A stretch of 64,000 bases of DNA from Amycolatopsis sp. CA-126428 (GCF_002904335.1 NZ_PPHF01000034.1:95782-159781), one strand, 5' to 3'; numbered from the stretch's first letter, positions 38,083 through 47,480 are shown. Numbers and translations are program-made. Notes: generated by a model from the letters alone, not told the origin.

Positions 38083-38697
38083 ATGACCCAGGAGCTGATC
38101 GCCGCCGAACGGCGGGAACTGGCCGCACTCCTCGAGGAACTGCCGCCGTCCGCGTGGGTGACGCCGAGCTTGTGCGCCGGCTGGCGCGTTGCCGAGGTGG
38201 TGGCCCACATGACCATGCCGTTCCGGTTCTCGACCGGCCGGTTCGTGCGGGAACTGGCGAAGTCCGGCGGACGCTTCAACGCCATGGCCGACCGCGTCGC
38301 CCGCCGGGAGGCGGCCGAGCTTTCCCGCGAGGCATTGGTCGCCTCGCTGCGGGACAACGCCGACCACCCGTGGCGGCCGCCGGGCGGGGGCGCGGAGGGC
38401 GCTTTGAGCCACGATGTGATCCACGGTCTGGACATCACGACCGCCCTGCAGCTGGAACGGCGGGTTCCCCGGGAACGCCTGGAGGTCATCTTCGCCGCGA
38501 TGAAGGCCAAGCAGGTCAAGTACTTCGGTGCCGATCTGACCGGCGTCGCCCTGCGTGCCGACGACTTCGACTGGTCGTACGGCACCGGCACACCACTCAT
38601 CGGGGCGGCCCAGGATCTGTTGCTCGTCCTCTGTAACCGGCGGCTGCCCGCCGGCCGTCTTCGCGGTGAGCCGAGCGCGCGCTTCACCATGGTCTGA
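38083..38697 (+). CDS. Maleylpyruvate isomerase-family mycothiol-dependent enzyme
   Basis: A 204-aa protein of the DinB-like four-helix fold. The N-terminal helix reads MTQELIAAERRELAALLEEL, then the signature PSLCAGWRVAEVVAHM, with the metal-binding histidine. A later SHDVIHGLDITTALQ supplies the second and third ligands. Known: this family uses mycothiol, the actinobacterial thiol, in isomerisation or detoxification. The ATG at 38083 has a good AAGGAGA site. It is a monocistronic gene outside the polysaccharide operons. Confidence 0.82.
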   Translation: MTQELIAAERRELAALLEELPPSAWVTPSLCAGWRVAEVVAHMTMPFRFSTGRFVRELAKSGGRFNAMADRVARREAAELSREALVASLRDNADHPWRPPGGGAEGALSHDVIHGLDITTALQLERRVPRERLEVIFAAMKAKQVKYFGADLTGVALRADDFDWSYGTGTPLIGAAQDLLLVLCNRRLPAGRLRGEPSARFTMV

Positions 38698-39125
38698 GCT
38701 CCCGTCTCAGCTGGTCCGTTGTGGACAATTGAGGGGTGCTGAACCGCAGGGCCTGAAGACCGGCAGTGCGGGCCGCGGCGACGTTCGCCTCCCGGTCGTC
38801 GATGAGCAGGATCCATTCGGGGATCACGTCGAGCCGCCGGGACAGCGTGGCGAACGCTTCGGGAGCGGGCTTGCGCACCCCGATGTCTTCGCTGACGAAC
38901 CAGTCGGTGATGTACTCGCTGAGCCCGAAGCGCTCGCGAAGGCGCGCCGGAAGCGCCGGCCGTGGCCCAGAAGTCCGTGGACGAACAGGTGCCGAGGCTG
39001 CATTTCTCGTACAGCCGGGCGATTTCGCCACGATCCAGCACGCAGCCGTGATCGCGGAGGTAGGGGATAAGGAACTCGCCGACGTCGATCGCATCGCGAT
39101 CGAGGGCGGTGGGAGCGAGGGACAT
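38684..39125 (-). pseudogene. Decayed HAD-superfamily hydrolase
   Basis: Two pieces of one HAD-like hydrolase lie in different frames. The N-terminal piece from 39125 reads MSLAPTALDRDAIDVGEFLI and on to GTCSSTDFWATAGA. The C-terminal piece reads RLRERFGLSEYITDWFVSED, GVRKPAPEAFATLSRRLD and WILLIDDREANVAAARTAGL, ending at 38684. They join near 38950, and about 35 or more core residues, including the motif II region, are missing. The usual N-terminal DxDGT motif is also absent. The gene is therefore broken by an internal deletion plus frameshift. Confidence 0.72.
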
Positions 39126-39290
39126 GTCTCCGACGGTACCGAACAAACGTGCGAACGCCATCGCTGAAAAGGGTGAACCCGGCGCTGTCCGAAACTCTCC
39201 GTTCGCAAATTTTCCTTTGGTGACAAGGGAAATCGAGAGCCGCGACGCGCGGTCGATCAAAAACTGTCGGACCTCGCAGGCAAGCTTTGA

Positions 39291-40772
39291 TCAGCAGCCG
39301 GCGGGCCCACCGCCGAACGAAGAGCACTCGTCCTGCGAGTAGGGCTTTGCCTGCCAACCCGCAGCGTCGACCGTCTTGGAGGTGTCATGCGCCACGAAAG
39401 TCCACGGCCCGGAGTAGGAGTTGTCGTGCCACCGGTTGGCCTGGCGGAAGGTGATGGCCTCTTCGATCACCGTTCCCTTGTAGGGCGACCAATCCGGGAA
39501 CGTACCGAAGTTCGACAGCAGGGCCATCCGCCCGCACAGGCTCGTGCAGCCGAGGCGGCCGGCGTCGAAGCGGAAGGTGTTCCCGTGGACCTCCACCCGC
39601 TGCGTCTTCCAGCGGCAGTCGTCGTACGCCGGGGCCTGCTCGATCGTGCCCGCGGCGCACGAAGACTTTGCCGCCGCCTTGGTGCAGTAGCCCGTCGAGG
39701 TGTTCGCCGGGCTGTTGCAGAAGCGGTCGGCGTTCTCCCACAACGTGATCCCGGCCCAGTTGTCCTCGAACGTGTTCCCGCTGATGTCGACGGCCGACGT
39801 CCGGGCCCGCACGCGCGGATCGCCACCCGATTCCGACAGGTACACCGTCGCCACCGGGAAGTTGTCGCCGCGCGACGCGAACGCGCGGCCCTGGACCAGG
39901 GTGTTGCCGCGGAAGGTGTTGCCGCGCAGCACCAGGTTGTAGCTGGTTTCGTAGAACAGCGCCTCGGCGTCGTTGGCCTCGAACAGGTTGTCCTCGACCA
40001 GGAAGTCGTTGTTGTTCGTGTCGGCCCACAGCCCGGCGCCGTGGTTGCCGTGGACCCAGTTGCCGCGGATGTCGGCCCCGTTCACGGCCCAGAACTTGGC
40101 GCCGCCGCTGCACCCGCAGCCCGGCACCTTGGCCTCCCAGTCGCCGGTGTTGTTGCCGGTGATCTCGTTACCCTCCAGCACCAGCCCGGTGATGCCGTCG
40201 CCCTCCTGGTAGGCGTTGAGCCCGTACTGGCCGTTGTCGCGCAGGCAGCTGTGCCGCACGACCTGGCCGGCGCCGGCCATCAGCGCCGCGCCCGCGTTGT
40301 CCTCGATGGTGGTATTCTCGATGAGCCAGCCGTCGCCGGAGTCGTGGTTGACCACGCCCTGGTCCTGCAGGGCGGCGAACCCGCGGATGGTCAGGCCGCG
40401 GATCTCCACGTTGCGGGCCCGCTGGGTGAAGGCCGCCCGGTTGACGCCGCCGCCGTCGACGACCGAGCCCGGCGCGCCGAGGTAGACGTCGCCGTCCTTG
40501 GGGACGACCTGGCCGAACTCGTCCTTGCCGAGTGTGTGGGTGCCGGGCCGGAGCCAGAAGGTCGTGCCTGCCGGGTTCGCCGCTGTCTTGGCCGCGAGGT
40601 CACCGTCGACGGACGGCTCGACGGTGACGGCTCCGGACGGTGGTTGCCCGTATCCGGCGGGTTGGTGCCCGCACACCGGACCGGGCCCGTCGGCGGCGCC
40701 CGCGACCGCCGGGCAAGCCACGGCGATCAGGAGCGAGCAAGCAGCGACGAGTACCGCACGAGATCTGCCCAT
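39291..40772 (-). CDS. Secreted right-handed beta-helix protein, paralogue of the operon lipoprotein
   Basis: A 493-aa protein with a Sec signal peptide (MGRSRAVLVAACSLLIAVAC, probable cleavage after AGA near residue 27) and no strong lipobox. Its beta-helix matches the 33319 gene over nearly the whole length, with identical blocks such as VVNHDSGDGWLIE, GLWADTNNNDFL, GITLWENADRFCNSPANTS and NRWHDNSY-x-GPWTF. Cysteines near the C-terminus (CRWKTQ, LGCTSLCGRM) are kept. It is read as its own unit after the minus-strand sugar operon, from about 90 bp of upstream DNA. It probably acts on the same polysaccharide as the lipoprotein copy, but freely secreted. Confidence 0.82.
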   Translation of the reverse strand: MGRSRAVLVAACSLLIAVACPAVAGAADGPGPVCGHQPAGYGQPPSGAVTVEPSVDGDLAAKTAANPAGTTFWLRPGTHTLGKDEFGQVVPKDGDVYLGAPGSVVDGGGVNRAAFTQRARNVEIRGLTIRGFAALQDQGVVNHDSGDGWLIENTTIEDNAGAALMAGAGQVVRHSCLRDNGQYGLNAYQEGDGITGLVLEGNEITGNNTGDWEAKVPGCGCSGGAKFWAVNGADIRGNWVHGNHGAGLWADTNNNDFLVEDNLFEANDAEALFYETSYNLVLRGNTFRGNTLVQGRAFASRGDNFPVATVYLSESGGDPRVRARTSAVDISGNTFEDNWAGITLWENADRFCNSPANTSTGYCTKAAAKSSCAAGTIEQAPAYDDCRWKTQRVEVHGNTFRFDAGRLGCTSLCGRMALLSNFGTFPDWSPYKGTVIEEAITFRQANRWHDNSYSGPWTFVAHDTSKTVDAAGWQAKPYSQDECSSFGGGPAGC

Positions 40773-40865
40773 GGCAGGAAGTTACGCACGAACGGGCCGG
40801 AAAACAGTCACCCTCAAGTGTCCTCATCGGACCCAATGGGTGAATCCGGCCCGCCCGTGCGGGGA

Positions 40866-42194
40866 TCAGGCGTATTTGCGGAACACGGGCTGCACCGGGC
40901 GCCCGCCCATCCACGGCGCCGGGTCGTTGGCGTCGAGGGCCTTGCGGTACACCGTGCAGGCCTGGGCGACGACGTCGACGGTCTTGTCGATGTCCGCCTC
41001 GGTGAGCGCGGCACTGACCACGAAGGACGGTCCGAGCACCCCGCCGCTGATCAGCTCGCGCAGGAACAGCGTCCGGTACGGCTGCGAGGGGTTGCCCTGC
41101 TCGTCGAGCGTGCCGAAGACGAGGTTGCTGGCCCGGCCGCGGACGACGACGTGGTCCTCGACGCCGATCCCGGCCGCCACCTCGCGGACGCCGGCGGCGA
41201 GCCGGTCGCCGAGGGCGTGCATGCGGCCGATGACGTCTTCGTCCCGGTAGACGTCCATGACCGCCATCGCGGCGGCCAGCGAGTGGGTTTCCGCGCCGTG
41301 CGTGGTCGAGAGCAGGAACACCCGCTCGCGGCCGGTGCGCAGGCCGCCGATCTCCATCAGCTCCCGCTTGCCCGCCAGCGCCGACACCGCGAAGCCGTTG
41401 CCGAGCGCCTTGCCGAACGTCGAGAGGTCGGGCGTGACGCCGTAGAGGCCCTGCGCGCCGTGGGCGGACCACCGGAAGCCGGTGATCATCTCGTCGAAGA
41501 TCAGGACGACGCCGTGGCGGGTGGTGAGCTCGCGCAGGCCCTGCAGGTACCCCGGCGGCGGTTCCACCGCCGCGGCCGCCTCCAGGATCATGCACGCGAT
41601 CTCGCCCTCGTGGCGCTGCAGCAGCTGCTCCGCGGCCTGCAGGTCGCCGTACGGGAAGGACACGACCGCTTCGGTCGTCTCCTCCGGGATGCCCGCGTTC
41701 ATCGGCGTCGTGCCGATGAACCAGTCGTCGGTCGAGAAGAAGGCGTGGTCGGCGCACTTGGCGACGAGCCTACGGCCGGTGGCGGCGCGGGCCAGCCGGA
41801 CCGCGGCGGTCGTCGCGTCCGAGCCGTTCTTGGTGAACTTCACCATGTCGGCCGTCGGCACGTTCTCGAGGAACCGCTCGGCGGCCTCGGCTTCGATGAT
41901 CGACGGCCGGATGAAGTTGCTGCCCTTCTCCAGCTCGCCGCGCACCGCTTCGACGACCCGAGGGTGGGCGTGGCCGAGGCTGACCGCTCTCAGCCCCGCG
42001 CCGTACTCGACGTACTCGTTGCCGTCGACGTCCCAGACGTGCCCGCCGCGGCCGTGGGAGATGACCGGGGCCATCCCTTCGGGATACTGGTCCGAGCCCT
42101 TGGCGTAGGTGTGCGCGCCACCCGGGATGACCCGGTGCAGCCGCTCGTCCGCCTTCGTGGAGAGGGGCAGGTTCGTTCCCATGTCGTGGTTCAC
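40866..42194 (-). CDS. Class III (glutamate-1-semialdehyde aminomutase-like) aminotransferase
   Basis: A 442-aa PLP enzyme. The cofactor lysine is in STFGKALGNGFAVSALAG. Other landmarks are NGSDATTAAVRLARAATGR and GVVLIFDEMITGFRWS. Such GSAM-like genes within sugar clusters act as aminotransferases or aminomutases rather than in haem synthesis. The GTG at 42194 overlaps the RmlC-like stop (GTGA); an internal ATG 12 bases later is an alternative. It is the last gene of the minus-strand operon. Confidence 0.85.
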   Translation of the reverse strand: MNHDMGTNLPLSTKADERLHRVIPGGAHTYAKGSDQYPEGMAPVISHGRGGHVWDVDGNEYVEYGAGLRAVSLGHAHPRVVEAVRGELEKGSNFIRPSIIEAEAAERFLENVPTADMVKFTKNGSDATTAAVRLARAATGRRLVAKCADHAFFSTDDWFIGTTPMNAGIPEETTEAVVSFPYGDLQAAEQLLQRHEGEIACMILEAAAAVEPPPGYLQGLRELTTRHGVVLIFDEMITGFRWSAHGAQGLYGVTPDLSTFGKALGNGFAVSALAGKRELMEIGGLRTGRERVFLLSTTHGAETHSLAAAMAVMDVYRDEDVIGRMHALGDRLAAGVREVAAGIGVEDHVVVRGRASNLVFGTLDEQGNPSQPYRTLFLRELISGGVLGPSFVVSAALTEADIDKTVDVVAQACTVYRKALDANDPAPWMGGRPVQPVFRKYA

Positions 42195-42739
42195 CTCGTT
42201 GGTTTCAACGCCTCTCCGAGAGACGGCGCCCGTTCGTCCCGGTCACTGACCATTGTGACCGACAGTGGCCACGAAATGTCCAATTCAGGGTCTTTGTACG
42301 AAATCGTAATGTCTTCTTCAGGATCGTGTGCCCGATCGATACGGTACGAAACATCGGAGGGATCCGTGAGTGACTGGAATCCGTGCGCGCACCCCGCGGG
42401 GATGTACACGGATACCTGCGTCTCACCGGACAGTTCGAAGGTTTTCACATTCCGGAATGTCGGCGAATCCGGTCGGAGATCCACCACGACGTCGAAGATG
42501 GCGCCGTGCGAACACCGCACCAGCTTCGCCTCGCCGGCGCCGCCGCGCAGGTGCATCCCGCGGACGACCCCCTTGCGGGAGCGGGAAAGGCTGTCCTGGA
42601 CGAAACCGTCCGGGTCGATGCCCACCGACGCGACGACGTCGCGGTCGAACGTCCGGCTGAAGAAGCCGCGCTGGTCCGCGTGCGGTGTGGGTTCGAACAG
42701 ATACGCGCCGTCGATCTCGGGCACCGGAATGGCCTTCAT
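42191..42739 (-). CDS. RmlC-like dTDP-4-dehydro-sugar 3,5-epimerase family protein
   Basis: A 182-aa cupin-fold enzyme. RmlC features are visible: GAYLFEPTPHADQRGFFSRT, the catalytic His region GVVRGMHLRGGAGEAKLV and IPAGCAHGFQSLTDPSDVSY. It epimerises C3 and/or C5 of a 4-keto-6-deoxy nucleotide sugar. Its ATG overlaps the pyruvyltransferase stop (ATGA). No rmlB or rmlD lies in the window, so the substrate may be a CDP- or dTDP-ketosugar made by other genes in this operon. Confidence 0.85.
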   Translation of the reverse strand: MKAIPVPEIDGAYLFEPTPHADQRGFFSRTFDRDVVASVGIDPDGFVQDSLSRSRKGVVRGMHLRGGAGEAKLVRCSHGAIFDVVVDLRPDSPTFRNVKTFELSGETQVSVYIPAGCAHGFQSLTDPSDVSYRIDRAHDPEEDITISYKDPELDISWPLSVTMVSDRDERAPSLGEALKPTR

Positions 42740-43920
42740 CGCCCACCCCCGAAGAGGGCCGCCGAAAGAGCGGCGAACTGGTCCTTGAGCCGTTGCGCGT
42801 TCATCTCGTTCCGTTCCAGGAGCGTTTGGCGAAGTTCTGCCGAACGGTTCTCCAGTTCGGTGAATTGTTCGACGAGCCGGTCGAAGCCGACGGTCTTCGC
42901 CCGCTGGGTGAAGCCGTCGAGGCCCATCTCCGCCATGAGGACGTCGTTCTTCGGCGCGTAGCCGATCGCCACGGTCGGCTTCGCGACCTTAAGGGCGCAG
43001 AGCACGTTGTGGTAGCGCGTGGCCACCACGCTGTCCACCGCGGCCATCTCGTGCATCAGCTCGTCCAGGGTCTCCGCCGAAGCCGCCGTCACCAGCGGGG
43101 AAGCGGTCTTCTCGATGATCTCGTCGACGACCTGCCGGTCGATCCGGTCGCCGATGAACAGCCGGACGGGTCTGTCCTGGTCAACGAGCCACGCGACGAA
43201 ACGGTTCATCGTGTCCACGTAGTGGCGGTAGATGCGGTCGGCCTCGGCGCGGTCGTCGTTGCCGCCGTAGTAGGCCATCACGCCAACACCGACGGTCCCC
43301 GGCTCGCCGCCGGCGGCCGGGGTGGGGAGGGAGAACGCGAGGTCGGGATAGACCTGGTCGGCACTCGTGTCGACGCCCATGGCGCGCATGGCGTCGCGCG
43401 AGATGTCGTCGCGGTAGGAGCGGTAGGCGGCGAGCCGGCCGGCCCAGCGGACCAGCGTCCGCGTCGCCCGGGCGCTGATGTGGTTCGCACCCACGCAGAC
43501 GAGCGCCACCTTGGTGCCGAAGAGGCGGCCGGTGGCGGAGAGGAGGAAGAGCGAATACGGGAAACCCCAGGGACGCAGCGGAAGCGTCGCTTCGAGCACG
43601 CCCATGCCGGGCACGATGACGACGTCCTGCTTCCGGACCCAGGCCGCGGTCCGCGCGATGTCGACCAGCTTGCCGAAGCCCTTGAGGGCGACCGAGCGCA
43701 GGCCGGACGCCGTCTCGTACTCGGACTGGTTCCAGTGCAGGGGCGTCGCGTCGAGGCCGTACCGCTCGCGGACGAGCTCCGGGCCGCCGACCAGGGCACT
43801 CAGCACGGCGTCCGGGTACTCGGTGCGCAGGTAGCCGAGCACGGCTTCGAGGGAACCGTCGTTGCCGAGGTTCCCCGAGCCGAGCAGGCCGAACACGCCG
43901 ACGCGCGGGGCACGCTTCAC
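42736..43920 (-). CDS. Polysaccharide pyruvyl transferase-family protein
   Basis: A 394-aa protein of the CsaB/WcaK-type pyruvyltransferase fold: VGVFGLLGSGNLGNDGSLEA at the N-terminus, VVIVPGMGVLEATLPLRPWG in the middle, and VVATRYHNVLCALKVAKPTV near the C-terminus, with the conserved R-x-H. Members add pyruvate ketals to sugars using phosphoenolpyruvate, giving acidic groups. The GTG at 43920 overlaps the glycosyltransferase stop; a longer open frame upstream lies inside that gene. Confidence 0.82.
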   Translation of the reverse strand: MKRAPRVGVFGLLGSGNLGNDGSLEAVLGYLRTEYPDAVLSALVGGPELVRERYGLDATPLHWNQSEYETASGLRSVALKGFGKLVDIARTAAWVRKQDVVIVPGMGVLEATLPLRPWGFPYSLFLLSATGRLFGTKVALVCVGANHISARATRTLVRWAGRLAAYRSYRDDISRDAMRAMGVDTSADQVYPDLAFSLPTPAAGGEPGTVGVGVMAYYGGNDDRAEADRIYRHYVDTMNRFVAWLVDQDRPVRLFIGDRIDRQVVDEIIEKTASPLVTAASAETLDELMHEMAAVDSVVATRYHNVLCALKVAKPTVAIGYAPKNDVLMAEMGLDGFTQRAKTVGFDRLVEQFTELENRSAELRQTLLERNEMNAQRLKDQFAALSAALFGGGR

Positions 43921-44861
43921 GCGAGCCTGCCTTCCCGGCCGGCCACGATCTCGTTGACCGTGGCGACGTCGGAGGCGGTCGGCGCGCGGTCCTCGACGCG
44001 CTCGCCGTGGCCGGAGCGGGCCCGGTTGGTCAGCCAGGCGCCGAGGTGGCCGAAGCATTCGCGCTTGTCGGCGGCCGAGATCGGCGCGCGGCGGATCAGG
44101 TCGGCGAACCCGAAGATGTACTCGCCGAGCAGGCGGACGGTGGGATTCCGGAGCCGGTTCGCGCGCCGCGGGTCCAGATTCGCGCACCGGCTCCGGATGG
44201 TCGGGTTGGCCCGTTCCGCGCGGCCGGGGTGGTCGCGGCGGAAGTAGAGCAGCTCGGGCACCTGGTAGAACGGGCCGTGCAGGGCCATCTCCGCCGAGTA
44301 CGTGCGGTCGGCGTGGTGGTAGCTGTCGAGCGGCTTGACGCGGCGGAGGACGTCGGCGCGGATGACGCCGTAGAAGTCGTCGCCGCCCGGCTCGAACAGG
44401 ATGCTGCGGAAGCGGTCCGGCGCGTGCCGGGAGCCGGTGTCCAGGGTGTACTCGAGCGGCTGGACGATGCGGCCGTCGCCGTCGATGATCGCCTGGTCGC
44501 AGTGGGCGAGGATGACGTCCGGGCGCTCGTCGAGGGCCTCGACGCACCGCTTGAGCAGGTCGCGGGCGTACAGGTCGTCGTGGGAGACCCACTTGAACAG
44601 CTCGGTGCGGGACACGTCGAACACGAAGTTGTGGTTCGGCGTCGCGCCGATGTTCTTCGGCTGGCGGACGTAGCGGATCCGCGAGTCCTTCTCGGCGTAG
44701 CGGCGGCAGATCTCGTCGGTGCCGTCGGTGGAGGCGTTGTCCGAGATGATCAGCTCGAAGTCTTCGAAGGTCTGGCCGAGCAGGGCGTCCAGTGACTCGG
44801 CGAGGTACTCCTCGCCGTTGTACACCGGGAGGCCGAGGCTCAGCCGCGGGACGGTGGTCAT
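43917..44861 (-). CDS. GT2-family glycosyltransferase
   Basis: A 314-aa inverting GT-A glycosyltransferase. The N-terminal nucleotide-binding region is LSLGLPVYNGEEYLAESLDA with DFELIISDNASTDGTDEICR. The DxD-like metal site is WVSHDDLYARDLLKRCVEAL. The ATG at 44861 lies seven bases past the flippase stop. The gene overlaps the downstream pyruvyltransferase gene by four bases. Confidence 0.87.
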   Translation of the reverse strand: MTTVPRLSLGLPVYNGEEYLAESLDALLGQTFEDFELIISDNASTDGTDEICRRYAEKDSRIRYVRQPKNIGATPNHNFVFDVSRTELFKWVSHDDLYARDLLKRCVEALDERPDVILAHCDQAIIDGDGRIVQPLEYTLDTGSRHAPDRFRSILFEPGGDDFYGVIRADVLRRVKPLDSYHHADRTYSAEMALHGPFYQVPELLYFRRDHPGRAERANPTIRSRCANLDPRRANRLRNPTVRLLGEYIFGFADLIRRAPISAADKRECFGHLGAWLTNRARSGHGERVEDRAPTASDVATVNEIVAGREGRLA

Positions 44862-44868
44862 GGAGTCC

Positions 44869-46203
44869 TCATTCCTTGATCGGCTCTTTGATCGGCTCGA
44901 ACACCACGGTGGGCTCGTCGGCCCCCGGCGGCACGTAGTCGCGCAGCCCCATCCGCAGTTGCAGCCACCAGACGACGGATCCGCTGAGCGTCGCGGTCGC
45001 GACGCCCCACGCGGACCCGGCCGCATCACCGAGGAAGGCGCCGGTGATGCCGAACGTGACGTAGAACAGGGAGGCGATCAGCTGCGACCGCAGGCTCCGC
45101 TTGGCGGCGCCCAACGCCCGGAGCCCGGCCGCGGCGCCGGTGGCGAAGCTCGCGCCGACCACGGCGAGGGTGACCGGGAGGATCAGCGGGGACGACGAAT
45201 CCCACACCGAGCCCATCACCCAGCGGCCGGCGCTGTCGGGCACGAGGAGCAGCAGGCCGAGGCCCCAGCACAGCGCGGCGGCGGCCTGCCCGCCGCCGAG
45301 GATCACGCAGAAGTGCTTCAGCCGGTGCGGCGCCCGCTGAAGCACCCGCGCGCCCTCGGCGACGGTGACCAGGGACAGCCCCATGAGCAGGGCCAGGAAC
45401 GGGCCGAGGAGCTGCTCGGCCCCGCGGACCGCGCCGACGGCGGTGATCCCGGCGATGGCGCCGAGGCCGTACGCGCGCAGCTGCGACGCGCCGCTGTTGC
45501 TGACGTTCTCGACGAGGTACCGGACGCTGAGGTCGCGCTGCGTCCGGAGCCAGCCCGCCATCTCCCGCGGGTGCGGGAGGATCCCGGTCTGGAACCCGCC
45601 GTAGAGGGCCGCGACGGCGCCGGAAAGGCCCCAGGCCAGCACGAACGCGACCACCGTGTGGATCTGCGCGGCGACGTAGAGCGCCGGGAGCAGCGCCACG
45701 CCCCACACGCAGTCGTTGATGAACGCCTTCTTGCCCGCGCCGCGCGCGAAGAACGCGAAGCGCCAGGCGTCCTGGAGGAGCAGGCCCGGCAGGACGACGG
45801 CGAGCGCGACGAACGCGTTGCCGAGCGGGCCGCCCGCGGCCAGGCCGGCCACGAGACTGACCACGCCGGTCACGCAGCCGACGCCGATCGCGGTGCCGGA
45901 CGCGCTCGCCACGCCCGACCGCCACCGGTCCTCCGGCACGGCGCTGAACCGCACCATCAGCGGGTCGGTGGCGAGGCCGCGGGAGATGTTGAGCACCACG
46001 CCGTAGGTGACCCAGGCGAGGCTGAAGATGCCGAACGCGAACGTGCCGAGCGAGCGGGCCACGTACAGCCCGACGGCAAAGTTGGTCAGGCTGGACACGG
46101 CCTGGTCGCCGAGGCCCCAGCTCAACCGTCCGGCCATCGCGCGCGCCGCGCCCGACCGGAAGATCGAGCGCGGCACACGGCGATGGTTGGCCACGTCGCT
46201 CAC
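44869..46203 (-). CDS. Wzx-type polysaccharide flippase (MOP superfamily)
   Basis: A 444-aa membrane protein with about 12 predicted helices, beginning WGLGDQAVSSLTNFAVGLYV and SLGTFAFGIFSLAWVTYGVV. This is the typical start of oligosaccharide exporters that flip lipid-linked repeat units. The C-terminus carries a small charged repeat (EPIKEPIKE). The GTG at 46203 overlaps the peptidase stop. It is the only flippase in the window, so it probably serves both sugar operons. Confidence 0.82.
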   Translation of the reverse strand: MSDVANHRRVPRSIFRSGAARAMAGRLSWGLGDQAVSSLTNFAVGLYVARSLGTFAFGIFSLAWVTYGVVLNISRGLATDPLMVRFSAVPEDRWRSGVASASGTAIGVGCVTGVVSLVAGLAAGGPLGNAFVALAVVLPGLLLQDAWRFAFFARGAGKKAFINDCVWGVALLPALYVAAQIHTVVAFVLAWGLSGAVAALYGGFQTGILPHPREMAGWLRTQRDLSVRYLVENVSNSGASQLRAYGLGAIAGITAVGAVRGAEQLLGPFLALLMGLSLVTVAEGARVLQRAPHRLKHFCVILGGGQAAAALCWGLGLLLLVPDSAGRWVMGSVWDSSSPLILPVTLAVVGASFATGAAAGLRALGAAKRSLRSQLIASLFYVTFGITGAFLGDAAGSAWGVATATLSGSVVWWLQLRMGLRDYVPPGADEPTVVFEPIKEPIKE

Positions 46204-47480
46204 TCCTTGACCAGACCGGCGTCGTGCAGGGCACGGGCCGCGACGTCGACGATGTCGAAGGGCAGCCCGGCGCGCTCGGCGATGTCCAAGAGCGAGTGCT
46301 CGCCGTCGGAGAGGTTGAGCACCCACAGCATCGCCATCTGGGCCTGCTTGGCGTCGCTGCGGCCGCCGAGGGAGTCGTACAGCCCGCGCTTGCCGAGCTG
46401 CGGCTCGCCGTACGGGCTGAGGTTGACGTACCGGCGGTTGCGGTCCAGGACGCCGAACGCGTCCTTCAAGACACCGAGCGTGTCTTCCATGGCCGCGGGC
46501 GACACGAAATCCGGGTTGTCGGCGGAGGTGTGGTACTCGGGGTAGCCCGCGTACGGCGTGCGCGTCAGCGAGCCGACGCCGAGGTTGAAGCCCGGCGAGC
46601 AGAACTGGCGCTCGTCGTAGCCGTAGGGCGAGAAGTCGACAACGCGGTGCTCGCGCGAGCGCAGCACGTGCTGCATGACGCGGTCGATCTCGGCGTCGTC
46701 GCGGCGGGACTTCTTGTACGTCAGCAAGCCCGGGTCGCCCGCGCACGCCAGCACCAGCCCGTGACGGACCTTCTCGATCCGGGAGGCGTTGCGGGCCAGC
46801 CAGGTGATCGAGCCGATCGTGCCCGGCATGAACAGGAAGCGGTACGTGTAGTGCGGCTGGGCCGCAGCCAGCTGCTGGGCCAGCGAGATGGCCACCGCGA
46901 TGCCGGCGAGGTTGTCGTTCGCCAGGGACGGGTGGCAGACGTGGCAGGACACGATGACCTCGTCGGTGACGCGGCCCGGGACGACGTGCTCGCCGTAGGT
47001 CAGCGAGCCGTCGGCCAGGGTCGAGTCGATGACGACGTCGTAGTCGCCGTCGGGCAGCGCGTCGAGCTTGTCCTGGGCGAGGCAGAATCCCCAGGCCGGG
47101 GCGTAGTAGCTGGTCCGGTAGGGCACCCACGACGGCTGCTCGGGCAGCGTGTGCAGGTGGTCCCGCAGCTCGCTCAGCGGCATCCGCCGTGACACCGGGA
47201 CGCTGTACCCGACGACGTGCAGGTTCAGCTCCTGGAAATCGATGACGCGCTCACCCGACGGCGCAGCGACGTACGCGTCCCGGATGTTCCACTCCTGCGG
47301 GATCGTCCAGTCCAGCACCGCGGTGCCGGTCGGGACTTCATGGCGTTCCAAAGAGATGTGCTCGCCGATGATGTCCAGGGTCTGCCGCACGCCGTCGCCG
47401 GTGATGCTGCGGCAGATCGGGTACAGCCGCTCGACCAGGGCGTGCAGCTCCGCCCCGGTCCGCAGCTGCGGGCCCGCCAC
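46200..47480 (-). CDS. DUF4910/DUF2172-type M28-like aminopeptidase fold protein
   Basis: A 426-aa protein. The metal-site segments are VIVSCHVCHPSLANDNLAGI (His and Asp ligands), FLFMPGTIGSITWLARNASR and TPYAGYPEYHTSADNPDFVS (His). The last about 80 residues resemble a winged-helix module. Known: these predicted zinc aminopeptidases recur inside surface-sugar and glycan clusters; their substrate is unknown, and an amidohydrolase role on an N-acyl or aminoacyl sugar is possible. The GTG at 47480 shares one base with the epimerase stop. Longer upstream frames lie within the epimerase gene. Confidence 0.82.
   Translation of the reverse strand: MAGPQLRTGAELHALVERLYPICRSITGDGVRQTLDIIGEHISLERHEVPTGTAVLDWTIPQEWNIRDAYVAAPSGERVIDFQELNLHVVGYSVPVSRRMPLSELRDHLHTLPEQPSWVPYRTSYYAPAWGFCLAQDKLDALPDGDYDVVIDSTLADGSLTYGEHVVPGRVTDEVIVSCHVCHPSLANDNLAGIAVAISLAQQLAAAQPHYTYRFLFMPGTIGSITWLARNASRIEKVRHGLVLACAGDPGLLTYKKSRRDDAEIDRVMQHVLRSREHRVVDFSPYGYDERQFCSPGFNLGVGSLTRTPYAGYPEYHTSADNPDFVSPAAMEDTLGVLKDAFGVLDRNRRYVNLSPYGEPQLGKRGLYDSLGGRSDAKQAQMAMLWVLNLSDGEHSLLDIAERAGLPFDIVDVAARALHDAGLVKE

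Noticed and set aside
40866..42194. hemL (haem pathway aminomutase)
   Set aside because: The fold matches, but the gene is embedded in a sugar operon with overlapping neighbours, so a sugar aminotransferase role is likelier.
42191..42739. Complete dTDP-rhamnose pathway with rmlA at 56507
   Set aside because: Only rmlA and an RmlC-like gene are visible, 14 kb apart; rmlB and rmlD are absent from the window.
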